Positions 1 through 10,489 of a DNA stretch of 21,710 nt are shown in pieces. The stretch lies in contig JBDKUC010000222.1 of NCBI GenBank assembly GCA_039679885.1, positions 1 to 21,710 on the forward strand. Reading direction: 5' to 3'. The notes beneath the pieces are model-generated. The model did not search any database. It was not told the DNA's origin and worked only from the letters and a program-made list of their open reading frames with translations. The position numbers were made by a program, and so were the translations under genes. Position 1 is the first letter of the stretch. Each line of letters begins with the position of its first letter. The stretch comes from JAJFUI01 sp039679885. GTDB taxonomy: Bacteria; Planctomycetota; Planctomycetia; Pirellulales; Thermoguttaceae.

Positions 1-430
1 AGCTATAGGGTGATACCACAGCGAGCCGATGCAGGTTGGCGGCATCCTTCGCGGCGCCCGACATGCCGGAGCCCAGTTCGTACAAGCCACTGATCTCGCT
101 AAAAGGAATCAGGTTGTACTTCCATCCGCCGGGCTGCTTTCGATCATCGCCCAAATCCGCATCGCCGGTCCACGCCCCGCCCCAGCCGCCGGTCGGAAAG
201 AATCCTCGCCCCTGTTCGTGGTTCAGACACGCCAACGCGAGTAGCCTGACCTTACGTTGACACTGTTCTCGCCGCGCCGACTCCCTCGCCGCTTGGATCG
301 CCGGCAGCAGCAGGCCCAGCAGAACCGCGAAGATGACAACCACCACAATGAACTCGGTGAGCGTAAAACCCCGCGATGGCCGACCGCCGACCGGCTTTCG
401 GATCGCCCTTGATATTTTACTGTCGATCAT
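1..430 (-). CDS. DUF1559-type prepilin-like protein, 3' end missing
   Basis: About 143 codons are visible before the gene runs off the left edge. The protein opens with a short basic leader ending in Gly, then a type IV prepilin-type site and hydrophobic helix (GFTLTEFIVVVVIFAVLLGL, with the conserved Glu at +5). The next segment, RREQCQ...ALACLNHEQ, then FFPTGGWGGAWTGDADLG and PGGWKYNLIPF, is typical of the large planctomycete DUF1559 (SBP_bac_10) family. These are predicted to be processed by prepilin peptidase and sit at the envelope as pseudopilins; their exact role is unknown. The start at 430 is set by a GAGGAG ribosome site six bases upstream. It is divergent from fusA. The reading covers only the N-terminal part, so the C-terminal domain cannot be described. 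Confidence 0.88.
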   Translation of the reverse strand, partial: MIDSKISRAIRKPVGGRPSRGFTLTEFIVVVVIFAVLLGLLLPAIQAARESARREQCQRKVRLLALACLNHEQGRGFFPTGGWGGAWTGDADLGDDRKQPGGWKYNLIPFSEISGLYELGSGMSGAAKDAANLHRLAVVSPYS

Positions 431-513
431 TGCACGCTCCTCGCCGCGATTCTACTGCACATAGGGGCCACATCAACCCCGCTGCCAACGGCCCCGCTTC
501 GGCCAAATACCCC

Positions 514-542
514 TTGTCGAGGCATTCCGAGCTATGTATATT
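514..542 (+). promoter_or_regulatory. Candidate sigma-70-type promoter of fusA
   Basis: TTGTCG (514-519) and TATATT (537-542) are separated by 17 bases and lie about 40 bases before the fusA start. Both hexamers are close to the sigma-70 consensus. A CCGAGC/GCTCGG inverted repeat (527-532 and 548-553), followed by CATTTTT, overlaps the -10 region; it could be a leader hairpin or chance. Confidence 0.45.
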
Positions 543-582
543 ACAAGGCTCGGCATTTTTGGGAGCTAGCAAGTACACGATC

Positions 583-2682
583 ATGGACCTGGCAAGACTA
601 CGTAATATCGGCATCTCAGCCCACATCGACTCGGGCAAAACCACCTTGAGCGAGCGCGTGCTGTTCTATGCCGGCCGCATCCATCGCATGCAAGAGGTTC
701 ATGACGGCAGCGGCGGCAGCGGCGCGACGATGGACCACATGGAGCTCGAAAAGGAGCGCGGCATCACGATCACCAGCGCCGCCACCCAGGTCCGCTGGCA
801 CGATGCGACCATCAACCTGATCGACACCCCCGGCCACGTCGATTTCACCGTCGAAGTCGAACGAAGCTTGCGCGTTTTGGACGGCGCTATCCTGGTGCTC
901 TGCGCCGTCGGCGGCGTGCAGGCCCAGTCGCTGACGATCGATCGCCAGATGCGCCGCTACCACGTTCCGCGGCTGGCCTTCATCTACAAGATGGACCGCA
1001 CGGGGGCGAATCCCGAGAAGGTCGTCGAGCAGTTGAGGGCGAAGCTCGACTGCGACGCGATGCTGATGCAATTGCCCATCGGTCGCGAAGGCGATTTTCG
1101 CGGCATCATCGACTTGGTCACCGAGAAAGCGCTCTATTTCGACGGCACGAACGGAGAACATGTTCGCGAGGAGGCGATTCCGGCTGAAATGGCCGCCGAG
1201 GCTCGCATCGCCCGGCAGCGGCTCCTGGAAACGCTCTCGATGTACAGCGACGAGCTGATGGAGATTTTGCTGGCCGAGAAGCAGCCGCCGCTGGAGATGA
1301 TCTACGACGTGGTCCGTTCGGCCGTCTCTCAGCTGGAGTTTACGCCGGTCTACGTCGGCTCGGCGTATCGGAACAAGGGAGTGCAGCCGCTGCTGGACGC
1401 GATTGTCCGGCTGCTGCCGTCGCCGCTGGACCGCCCGGCCAAGGCGCTCACGAAGGATCGCGAGGGGCAACAGCACGATCTGCAACTCGTGCCCGACCCG
1501 CAAAAGCCGACCGTGGCGATGGCATTCAAGATCGTCGAGGATCCGTACGGCACGCTGACGTTCATGCGGCTCTACCAAGGGCGGTTCGAGAAGGGCGGCA
1601 CGTACTTCAACCAGCGGACCGGCCGCAAGGAGCGCTTGGGCCGCATCCTGCGGATGCACGCCGACCAGCGCGAGGAGATCGACGAGGCGTCGGCCGGCGA
1701 CATCGTGGCCGTGCTCGGCATGGACTGCGCCAGCGGCGACACCTATGCCTCGGAGCCGAAGTACTGCACGTTAGAGAACATGTTCGTGCCCGAGCCGGTG
1801 ATCCGCATGGCCATTTCCCCGATGAAGCGCGACGGCGCGGACCGGTTGAGCAAGGCCCTGCACCGCTTCCGCCGCGAGGACCCGACGCTCAACGTGAGCA
1901 CAGACGAGGAGACGGCCGAGACGATCATCGCCGGCATGGGCGAGCTGCACCTGGAGATCTACATCGAGCGAATTCGCCGCGAGTACGGCGTGGAGGTCGA
2001 GGTCGGCGCGCCGAAGGTGAACTACCGCGAGGCCCCGACGCAGGCGGCGGAGTTCAACACGCGGCACCGCAAGCAGACCGGCGGTTCGGGCCAGTACGCC
2101 CACATCATCGGCCGGCTCGACGTGCTGCCGGAAGACGCCACCGAGAGCTTCTATTTCGAGGAGAACGTCACCGGCGGGCGAATCCCCAAGCAGTTCATCC
2201 CGGCCGTCGAAAAGGGCTTCCGCTCGATGTTGGCGAAGGGCCCGATCGCCAAGTACCCGGTTGTCGGGCTGGCGGTCTACCTCGAGGACGGCACCTATCA
2301 CGAGGTCGACAGCTCGGACATGGCGTTCCAGGTGTGCGCCCAGACGGCCATGCGCGAGACGTTCCCGAAGACGAAGCCGGTGCTCTTGGAGCCGGTGATG
2401 AAGATCGAAATCGAGTGCCCCACGCAGTTCCAGGGCTCCGTGGTGGGCAATCTCACCTCGCGGCGCGGCATCGTCCTAGCCGCCGAAGTGCATGGCCCCG
2501 AGGTGCGGATCGAGGGCGAAGTGCCGCTGGCCGAAACGTTCGGCTACTCGACTGATCTGCGGAGCATGACGCAAGGGCAAGGCACCTTCACGATGGAGTT
2601 CGCCCGTTACAAGCGTCTGCCGCGCAATCTCGAAGAAGAGCTGATCGCCGAGCGCAAGAAGATGGCGATGGCCGGCGTGTAG
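583..2682 (+). CDS. fusA: Elongation factor G, spdEFG1/mitochondrial EFG1-like
   Basis: This 699-residue translational GTPase catalyses ribosomal translocation in the cytoplasm. The P-loop AHIDSGKT is at residues 13-20, the G2 region ITITSAAT at 60-67, and G3 DTPGH at 81-85. Domains II to V follow, with GMGELHLEIY and the C-terminal FGYSTDLRSMTQGQGTFTME. Segments such as GATMDHMELEKERGITI, LRVLDGAILVLCAVGGVQ and GSAYRNKGVQPLLDA resemble mitochondrial EFG1 and the spirochaete/planctomycete spdEFG1 group more than E. coli FusA; this was judged from memory of the family. The start at 583 gives the normal EF-G N-terminus. The frame stays open upstream to 376, but that part overlaps the prepilin gene and is not EF-G. 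A GGGAG lies 17 bases upstream, too far for a good ribosome site. The G4 motif reads YKMD (135-138) instead of NKMD. The gene stands alone, not in a str operon. Confidence 0.96.
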   Translation: MDLARLRNIGISAHIDSGKTTLSERVLFYAGRIHRMQEVHDGSGGSGATMDHMELEKERGITITSAATQVRWHDATINLIDTPGHVDFTVEVERSLRVLDGAILVLCAVGGVQAQSLTIDRQMRRYHVPRLAFIYKMDRTGANPEKVVEQLRAKLDCDAMLMQLPIGREGDFRGIIDLVTEKALYFDGTNGEHVREEAIPAEMAAEARIARQRLLETLSMYSDELMEILLAEKQPPLEMIYDVVRSAVSQLEFTPVYVGSAYRNKGVQPLLDAIVRLLPSPLDRPAKALTKDREGQQHDLQLVPDPQKPTVAMAFKIVEDPYGTLTFMRLYQGRFEKGGTYFNQRTGRKERLGRILRMHADQREEIDEASAGDIVAVLGMDCASGDTYASEPKYCTLENMFVPEPVIRMAISPMKRDGADRLSKALHRFRREDPTLNVSTDEETAETIIAGMGELHLEIYIERIRREYGVEVEVGAPKVNYREAPTQAAEFNTRHRKQTGGSGQYAHIIGRLDVLPEDATESFYFEENVTGGRIPKQFIPAVEKGFRSMLAKGPIAKYPVVGLAVYLEDGTYHEVDSSDMAFQVCAQTAMRETFPKTKPVLLEPVMKIEIECPTQFQGSVVGNLTSRRGIVLAAEVHGPEVRIEGEVPLAETFGYSTDLRSMTQGQGTFTMEFARYKRLPRNLEEELIAERKKMAMAGV

Positions 2683-2691
2683 CGTACAAAG

Positions 2692-2710
2692 CCGCGACCG
2701 CTGGTCGCGG
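2692..2710 (+). terminator. Hairpin after fusA
   Basis: A perfect 8-bp stem, CCGCGACC and GGTCGCGG with a GCT loop, begins 9 bases after the fusA stop. There is no T tract, so it may be a weak terminator, an mRNA-end stabiliser, or another intergenic palindrome. Confidence 0.4.
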
Positions 2711-2713
2711 AAC

Positions 2714-2737
2714 GGGTGGCACGCCCTGAAAGGGCGT
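2714..2737 (+). repeat. REP hairpin, GTGG-headed (downstream of the transposase)
   Basis: GTGG is followed by a hairpin of ACGCCCT and AGGGCGT arms around a GAA-type loop. The same 24 bases recur at 2794-2817. On the plus strand it points toward the transposase gene, opposite to the copies at 3479-3649. Confidence 0.8.
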
Positions 2738-2793
2738 TGACGCTGGAGTGGCACGTGTCCTTGGTCGTTGGGTGGCGCGAGTTCTTAGTCGCA

Positions 2794-2817
2794 GGGTGGC
2801 ACGCCCTGAAAGGGCGT
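2794..2817 (+). repeat. REP hairpin, GTGG-headed, second downstream copy
   Basis: Identical to 2714-2737 over 24 bases: GTGG, a C, then ACGCCCT-GAA-AGGGCGT. With the first copy it forms the left flank of the transposase locus. Confidence 0.8.
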
Positions 2818-2839
2818 GGTTGCCTGGCTACGGTTGGCC

Positions 2840-2929
2840 TCATCGCCGTCCTGTCTCATGGATCGGCGGAAGTGTGTCATCCATCTCAATTCGCACCGGC
2901 CGAATTCCGTCGTACCATCGCGAACTCGA
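2840..2929 (-). other. Orphaned in-frame C-terminal tail of the RAYT transposase
   Basis: Reading on past the amber codon in the same frame gives SSSRWYDGIRPVRIEMDD and 11 more residues before a TGA at 2840-2842. The run NEWE(stop)SSSRWYDG matches the usual RAYT segment NEWxWSSARWYxG, so the TAG at 2930-2932 probably replaced a TGG tryptophan codon. The tail is 29 codons long and would be untranslated unless the amber codon is suppressed. Confidence 0.65.
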
Positions 2930-3442
2930 CTATTCCCACTCATTGGGTGAGGTCGCCAGTCCTCGCCGCACTGGATTCGCATGAAGATACTCAACCATTT
3001 GGTGGACCGTCGACAGTTCCACGACATTGCGGTCATAGCCGCCGCCTGGCTGCCAGAAGCGACGGCGAATCCGCTGACCCTCGCGGACGGTGATGCGGGA
3101 GAGCCAATGCGGCGAGTTCGTTTCCAAATAAGTGATCGCGCGCCGGGCAACGGCCTCCTTGATGTCACCAAAAACATGGCCAACATCGGACGCCGGATCG
3201 CAGAGGCGAATCAACAAGTGAACGTGCTCCGGCATCAGAACATAGGCCCACAACTCGAACAGCCGTCTCCGGCGGGCGGATTCGAGTTCTTCGAGCAACC
3301 AGAGCCGTGTTCGGTCACGACCGAGGAACTGGTAACCCCGGTAGCAGGAGAACGTCAATTCATGGACGTTGCCAGGCTCATCAAACCGGTGGCGAGTCTT
3401 TCGAAAGACGGGTTTGCCGGTCTTGCGATCGAAGGTCCTCAT
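2930..3442 (-). CDS. REP-associated tyrosine transposase (RAYT, Y1/IS200-like), amber-truncated
   Basis: The 170-residue product has the HUH motif in LMPEHVHLLI (His73 and His75) and a probable catalytic Tyr152 in the conserved segment EYLHANPVRRGL. This is the layout of single-strand DNA transposases of the RAYT/TnpA_REP family, domesticated relatives of IS200/IS605 enzymes that nick and move REP hairpins. The start at 3442 is supported by GGAGAG/AGAGG about 7 bases upstream; the frame is open further up to 3550, but that part runs through REP repeats. The protein stops at an in-frame TAG after NEWE, about 30 codons before the expected end, so it may be inactive or shortened. GTGG-headed REPs flank the gene on both sides, which supports the assignment. 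Confidence 0.85.
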   Translation of the reverse strand: MRTFDRKTGKPVFRKTRHRFDEPGNVHELTFSCYRGYQFLGRDRTRLWLLEELESARRRRLFELWAYVLMPEHVHLLIRLCDPASDVGHVFGDIKEAVARRAITYLETNSPHWLSRITVREGQRIRRRFWQPGGGYDRNVVELSTVHQMVEYLHANPVRRGLATSPNEWE

Positions 3443-3478
3443 TGCGTGGCCTCTCTCCGCACGGTCGGAACAACAAGA

Positions 3479-3649
3479 CACGCCCTTGCAGGGCGTGCCA
3501 CCCAACGGCCGCCCTTTAGCGATCCTACACGCCCTTGCAGGGCGTGCCACCCAACGGCCGCCCCTTAGCGATTCTACACGCCCTTACAGGGCGTGCCACT
3601 CGACGGCCATCGTCAGCGACTCCCACGCCCTTGCAGGGCGTGCCACCCA
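3479..3649 (-). repeat. Four tandem GTGG-headed REP units upstream of the RAYT gene
   Basis: Hairpin units start at 3479, 3528, 3577 and 3624, a period of 49, 49 and 47 bases. Each has CACGCCCT/AGGGCGTG arms with a GTGG head on the minus strand. The linkers are also related to each other (acggccgccctttagcga and variants), so whole ~49-bp units were duplicated. On the minus strand the heads point into the transposase gene, opposite to the two copies beyond its 3' end. Confidence 0.88.
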
Positions 3650-3676
3650 GCCACCGGAGCCGCGCCGCTCGAACCG

Positions 3677-4096
3677 CTACCCGCCGACGATCTCTTCGTC
3701 GCGGAAGAAGATGGCGATTTCGCGTTGGGCCGACCCGGGGCTGTCCGAGGCGTGGATGAGATTCATCTGTTGGCTGGCGCTGAAGTCGCCGCGGATGGTG
3801 CCGGGATTGGCCTTCAGCCCGTTCGTTGCGCCGGCCAGGTTGCGAAGCACTTGAATCGCCTCGGGACCGGCCACGACCATGGCCACCACCGGCCCGCCGG
3901 TGATGAACGCCTCGAGTTCCGGATACCACGACTTCTCGACGTGTTCGGCGTAATGCCGCCGGGCCAACTCGGGCGTCACTCGCATCAGTTTCATCGCCGC
4001 AATCGTGAGGTCCTTGTCTTCAAGCCGGGCGAGCACTCGGCCCATCAGGCGGCGGCGGACACAGTCGGGTTTCAACAGAACGAGCGTGCGTTGCAT
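3677..4096 (-). CDS. ndk: Nucleoside diphosphate kinase
   Basis: This 139-residue cytoplasmic enzyme transfers the gamma phosphate of ATP to NDPs via a phosphohistidine. The N-terminal LVLLKPD contains the nucleotide-contacting Lys9. TNGLKANPGTIRGDFS (91-106) is the family nucleotide-binding segment, and NLIHASDS carries catalytic His115. The length matches bacterial NDKs (about 140). AAGGA about 10 bases before 4096 supports the start. KPDCV replaces the more usual KPDGV, a minor change. It appears monocistronic: REP repeats lie on both sides, and the next minus-strand gene upstream is the hydrogenase subunit hydA. Confidence 0.96.
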   Translation of the reverse strand: MQRTLVLLKPDCVRRRLMGRVLARLEDKDLTIAAMKLMRVTPELARRHYAEHVEKSWYPELEAFITGGPVVAMVVAGPEAIQVLRNLAGATNGLKANPGTIRGDFSASQQMNLIHASDSPGSAQREIAIFFRDEEIVGG

Positions 4097-4176
4097 GGAG
4101 GATCATCCTTCGGGAGTCGAAAAGCGGCCATTTTACGCGGTTTCGCCGGACGGCTCAAGCCTTGGCCGCACGGATG

Positions 4177-4279
4177 GCAGGACGACTGCAAAGTTGTTCG
4201 TAGTTCCGGCTTTAGCCGGTCATTTGCCGCCTAAAGGCGGAACTACGAACGCCTGCAACGGACTTTGCAGTCCGCCTGC
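4177..4279 (+). repeat. 103-bp nested palindromic element, copy 1
   Basis: It is nearly identical to 13748-13850, with about three differences over 103 bases. The outer arms are GACTGCAAAGT and ACTTTGCAGTC. The inner arms, GTTCGTAGTTCC (from 4196) and GGAACTACGAAC (to 4250), enclose two hairpins, CCGGCTTTAGCCGG and CCGCCTAAAGGCGG. Each inner half is a GTAG followed by TT and a hairpin, so the core is an inverted REP pair (BIME-like). Confidence 0.85.
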
Positions 4280-4308
4280 GCACGATGGGATCGCGCACGC
4301 CGAAAACT

Positions 4309-4331
4309 GTAGGGTGCGTGCTTGCACGCAC
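4309..4331 (+). repeat. REP hairpin, GTAG-headed, GGTGCGTGC type
   Basis: GTAG is followed by GGTGCGTGC-TT-GCACGCAC. The same unit occurs as an inverted pair at 6188-6258. It lies just downstream of the hydA stop codon. Confidence 0.75.
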
Positions 4332-4361
4332 GCGTCAAGCTGAACCCGCGATCGACTCACG

Positions 4362-6161
4362 CTAGACCCGCGATCGCGGCGTGTACTGCGTGTGCAGCAG
4401 CCGGTGCGAGGCGTCGCCAAGCGGCTTGCCGAGGAACTCGGCGTACAGCTTGGCGATGTCGGGGTTCTCGTGCGACTTCCGAAGTTTCTTCCCCTCGTCC
4501 TCGCGGAAGATGGCTTTCGTGCGGGCTTCGCGGATCTCGCTGGTCGTGAATCGCGGCTGGCCGCCGCCGCCGATGCAACCGCCGGGGCAAGTCATCACCT
4601 CGACGAAGTGATACTGCTTCTGGCCCGATTGAACCGCCGAGATCACTCGCTCGGCGTTGCTCAGGCCGTGGGCGACGGCCACGTTGAGCGTCACGCCTTC
4701 CAGGAAGCCCCACTCCGGCTTGACCCCTTCGATCTTCAGCGACGCTTCCTTGACGCCCTTCAGCCCCGAGAGGTCGGAGACGTGAAGGCCGGGCATCGGC
4801 AGCGGGCGTCCGGTCACCACCTCGTAGACCGTGCGGATCGCCGCTTCCATCACGCCGCCCGTGTTGGCGAAGATGTCGGCGGCGCCGGTGGAGAGGCCCA
4901 GCGGGGCGTCCATCTCTTCGTCCGGCAGCGCGTCGAAATCGATGCCGGCCGCCTTGATCATCTTGCCAAGCTCCCGAGTCGTCAGCACGATATCGACGTC
5001 GCGGGTCCCGCTTTGGTCCAACTCCGGCCGTTGGCACTCGAACTTCTTCGCCGTGCAGGGCATGATCGAAACGACGACGACCTCCTCCGGCCGCTTGCCG
5101 AGTGTCGCGGCGTAGTAGGTCTTCGCCAGCGCGCCGAACATTTGCTGGGGCGATTTGCAGGTGCTCAGGTTCGGCAGCATCTCCGGGTGGAAATACTCCA
5201 TGAACTTGATCCAGCCCGGCGAACAACTCGTGAACATCGGCAAAGGCTTCGGCCCGTGGTCTATCTTGCTCGACTTCCAGCCGTCCGGCTTGAGCGCGGT
5301 GGTCAGCCGCTGCAGGAGTTCGTTCCCTTCCTCGATGATCGTCAGGTCGGCGGCGAAGTTCGTGTCGAAGACCGCGCGGAAGCCCAATCGCCGCAGGGCG
5401 GCAACCATCTTGCCGGTGACCAGCGTGCCTGGCTCGTGGCCGAAGCACTCGCCCAACGCCGCGCGAATGGCCGGGGCCGTCTGGACGACGACGTGATTGT
5501 CCGGCTTGTCGATCGCCTTCCACACCTCGTCGATCTGCTCCCGCTCGGTGATCGCGCCGACCGGGCAAACCGCTGCGCACTGGCCGCACTGGACGCAGGC
5601 TACGGTTTTCAGGTCGTGGTTGAACGCCGGGCCAATGACCGTCTCGAATCCGCGGTTCTGCGGAAACAACGCGCCGACGCGCTGCGTCTCGAGGCAGACG
5701 CTCACGCAACGGCGGCACTTGATGCACTTGCCGCTGTCGCGGGCCAAGGCCGGCGTCGACGTGTCGATCCGCTTCCGGGTCTTTTCGCCCGTGTAGGCCA
5801 CTTCGCGGATGCCCAGCTCAGAGGCCAGCGACCGGAGTTCGCAGTCCTCGCTCCGGTCGCACGTCTGGCAATCGCCGTTATGCTCGGAGAGGAGCAGTTC
5901 GACCACGGCCCGGCGTGCGTCGCGCACCCGGCGGCTGTTCGTCTGCACCTTCATCCCCTGGCTGACCGGCATCGAGCATGAGGCCACGAGGTTTCGGGCG
6001 CCTTCCACTTCGACGACGCAGACGCGGCAAGCGCCGATTGCCTTGAGGCCCTCGACGTAGCAGAGCGTCGGAATACGAATGCCGGCCTGCTTCGCCGCCG
6101 CCAAGATCGTGGTCCCTTCGGGAACTTCCGTCGAGATGTTGTTGATCGAGAGGGAGAGCAT
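4362..6161 (-). CDS. hydA: [FeFe]-hydrogenase catalytic subunit, NAD-linked multimeric type
   Basis: This 599-residue protein catalyses reversible H2 formation at the H-cluster. The N-terminus has a plant-type [2Fe-2S] domain (Cys34, 45, 48, 62). A His-ligated [4Fe-4S] site follows (His94, Cys98, 101, 107), then two [4Fe-4S] ferredoxin motifs (Cys146/149/152/156 and Cys189/192/195/199). The H domain has L1 TSCSPGW (311-317), L2 MPCTAKKFE (Cys369) and L3 EVMTCPGGCIGGGG (Cys525, Cys529). This domain order matches HndD/HydA of trimeric or tetrameric, often electron-bifurcating, enzymes (group A). L1 has Ser314 where most enzymes have the second Cys of TSCCP. The gene is last in the operon, after hydC and hydB. 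No strong ribosome site is seen before 6161. A hairpin repeat pair separates it from hydB. Maturases are not in the window. Confidence 0.95.
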   Translation of the reverse strand: MLSLSINNISTEVPEGTTILAAAKQAGIRIPTLCYVEGLKAIGACRVCVVEVEGARNLVASCSMPVSQGMKVQTNSRRVRDARRAVVELLLSEHNGDCQTCDRSEDCELRSLASELGIREVAYTGEKTRKRIDTSTPALARDSGKCIKCRRCVSVCLETQRVGALFPQNRGFETVIGPAFNHDLKTVACVQCGQCAAVCPVGAITEREQIDEVWKAIDKPDNHVVVQTAPAIRAALGECFGHEPGTLVTGKMVAALRRLGFRAVFDTNFAADLTIIEEGNELLQRLTTALKPDGWKSSKIDHGPKPLPMFTSCSPGWIKFMEYFHPEMLPNLSTCKSPQQMFGALAKTYYAATLGKRPEEVVVVSIMPCTAKKFECQRPELDQSGTRDVDIVLTTRELGKMIKAAGIDFDALPDEEMDAPLGLSTGAADIFANTGGVMEAAIRTVYEVVTGRPLPMPGLHVSDLSGLKGVKEASLKIEGVKPEWGFLEGVTLNVAVAHGLSNAERVISAVQSGQKQYHFVEVMTCPGGCIGGGGQPRFTTSEIREARTKAIFREDEGKKLRKSHENPDIAKLYAEFLGKPLGDASHRLLHTQYTPRSRV

Positions 6162-6187
6162 AGTGGTCAGTGGCTAGTGGATTAGTC

Positions 6188-6258
6188 GTAGGGTGCGTGC
6201 TTGCACGCACCTTCGTTTCTTCTCGCGGACTCCTGGTGCGTGCAAGCACGCACCCTAC
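6188..6258. repeat. Inverted pair of GTAG-headed REP hairpins between hydB and hydA
   Basis: The 24-base unit at 6188-6211 (GTAG, then GGTGCGTGC-TT-GCACGCACC) is repeated exactly as its reverse complement at 6235-6258, with 23 bases between. This is the two-REP BIME arrangement. In the hydrogenase mRNA it would form strong hairpins between hydB and hydA and could lower or stabilise parts of the transcript. Confidence 0.85.
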
Positions 6259-6262
6259 GGGT

Positions 6263-9415
<3,153 letters not shown>

Positions 9416-9435
9416 TCTTGGCTCTCCGCTGCGAT

Positions 9436-9463
9436 GTTCGTAGTGCCGGCTTACTTGGCTGGC
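9436..9463 (+). repeat. Half copy of the GTTCGTAGTTCC repeat
   Basis: GTTCGTAGTGCCGGCTTACT (from 9436) resembles the left half of the inner part of the 103-bp element. No matching right arm was found nearby. It lies between hydC and hydB, in a 155-bp gap that holds no gene I can support. Confidence 0.45.
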
Positions 9464-9570
9464 TGGCGACTTCTGCTTCTAGGAGGCGATCCATGCTTTG
9501 CGATGGCGACCGCTAACGGCCGGATAGATCAGATTCCGGCGAAGTGGCGACAAGGGCCGTCCAGGCCGAA

Positions 9571-10125
9571 TCAGGAGCGATCCTCTCCGTTGCCGTTCTC
9601 GTCGCTGGCGGGGTGGTCGCGGTACTGGTCGAGAATCTTGGCCAACCGCGCCGGCTTCACTCGCTGGTGGACGTCGTCGTCGATCATGATGACCGGCGAA
9701 AGGCCGCAGGCCCCGAAACATCGGCCCACGTCCAAAGAGAATTGCTGGTCGGAACTGGTCTCGCCGACCTCGATCTGCAAAACGTCTTTCAGACCGGCGA
9801 GCACCTCCTTGCCGCCGCGGACGTAACAGGCCGTGCCGAGGCAGACGCGGACCAGATGCTTGCCGCGGGGCACCGTGGTGAAAAACGAGTAGAAGCTCAC
9901 CACGCCGGCGACTTCGCTATAGGACTTTCCAAGCGACGTCGCGATCTTCTTCAGCGCCGCCTCCGGCAGGTAGCCGAACATCGCCTGGGCGATTTGGAGC
10001 ACGGGAATCAACGCCCCGGGCACTTCCTTGTACTCCCGCAGGACGTCGTCGAGCCGACCGAGGAGTTCCTCTTCGCTCGCCGCTTGGCACCCCGGACAGG
10101 TGGCTTCTTTCGCCGTAACTGGCAT
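9571..10125 (-). CDS. hydC: Hydrogenase subunit, NuoE-like [2Fe-2S] protein
   Basis: This 184-residue protein is the NuoE/HydC/HndA-type partner of the diaphorase. It has a helical N-terminal region (PGALIPVLQIAQAMFGYLPE, 36-55) and a thioredoxin-fold [2Fe-2S] domain with CLGTAC (Cys95, Cys100) and CFGACG (Cys136, Cys140). In NAD-linked hydrogenases and complex I this cluster lies near the FMN of NuoF. A short extra N-terminus contains CPGC (Cys10, Cys13), which could bind metal but is not typical of the family. It is first in the hydC-hydB-hydA operon. AGGGA about 11 bases before 10125 supports the start, and a TATAAT lies about 50 bases upstream. Confidence 0.94.
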   Translation of the reverse strand: MPVTAKEATCPGCQAASEEELLGRLDDVLREYKEVPGALIPVLQIAQAMFGYLPEAALKKIATSLGKSYSEVAGVVSFYSFFTTVPRGKHLVRVCLGTACYVRGGKEVLAGLKDVLQIEVGETSSDQQFSLDVGRCFGACGLSPVIMIDDDVHQRVKPARLAKILDQYRDHPASDENGNGEDRS

Positions 10126-10174
10126 GGATCTGGATCCCTATAATAACGAACCCAACCCAAAGGTATTAAACGCG

Positions 10175-10180
10175 ATTATA
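10175..10180 (-). promoter_or_regulatory. Candidate -10 element of the hydrogenase operon
   Basis: A perfect TATAAT reads toward hydC about 50 bases before its start. The nearest -35-like hexamer, TTGCGT at 10201-10206, is 20 bases away, longer than usual. The promoter is therefore plausible but incomplete. Confidence 0.35.
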
Positions 10181-10249
10181 GTATCACGGGCGCGAGGGGA
10201 ACGCAAGAGTGTGCCACAGGCATCAGGACCGCGGAGTCGTCGGAGAGTC

Positions 10250-10314
10250 GTTCGTAGTTCCGCCTTTGGGCGGCGATTTCACTCGGAACGCCGTCTAGAG
10301 GCAGAACTACGAAC
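10250..10314 (+). repeat. Diverged copy of the GTTCGTAGTTCC...GAACTACGAAC element
   Basis: GTTCGTAGTTCCGCCTTTGG opens and GCAGAACTACGAAC closes a 65-base inverted repeat related to the core of the 103-bp element, but with a different centre. It lies upstream of the hydC promoter region. Nothing else was recognised in the gap 10126-10489. Confidence 0.7.
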
Positions 10315-10489
10315 AGGCTCTGAATCGTCCTGCACAGGGCATCGCCGGCGATGCGGATCGAGAAAACGCTCGGGCCGGTGCGACCAAGCAAGGCGCAAAG
10401 AAAGCCCGGGCGAGGTCTGTGCTCTGGAGAGGCCCCCATCGCCGCGTTACGCCGTCAGCGCAGAGAATCGGGCGGGGGATCGGACGGGG

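Noticed and set aside
376..582. 69-codon N-terminal extension of EF-G
   Set aside because: It overlaps the divergent prepilin gene and the promoter candidate, and EF-G proteins begin at about MDLARLRNIGISAHID.
2716..3093. Plus-strand open frame of 125 codons after fusA
   Set aside because: It runs through REP units and antisense to the RAYT tail, and has no ribosome site or domain.
3479..3649. Possible CRISPR array because of regular ~49-base spacing
   Set aside because: The intervening 23-base segments are similar to each other, the units are palindromic with a GTGG head, only four exist, and a RAYT gene is adjacent. They are tandem REPs.
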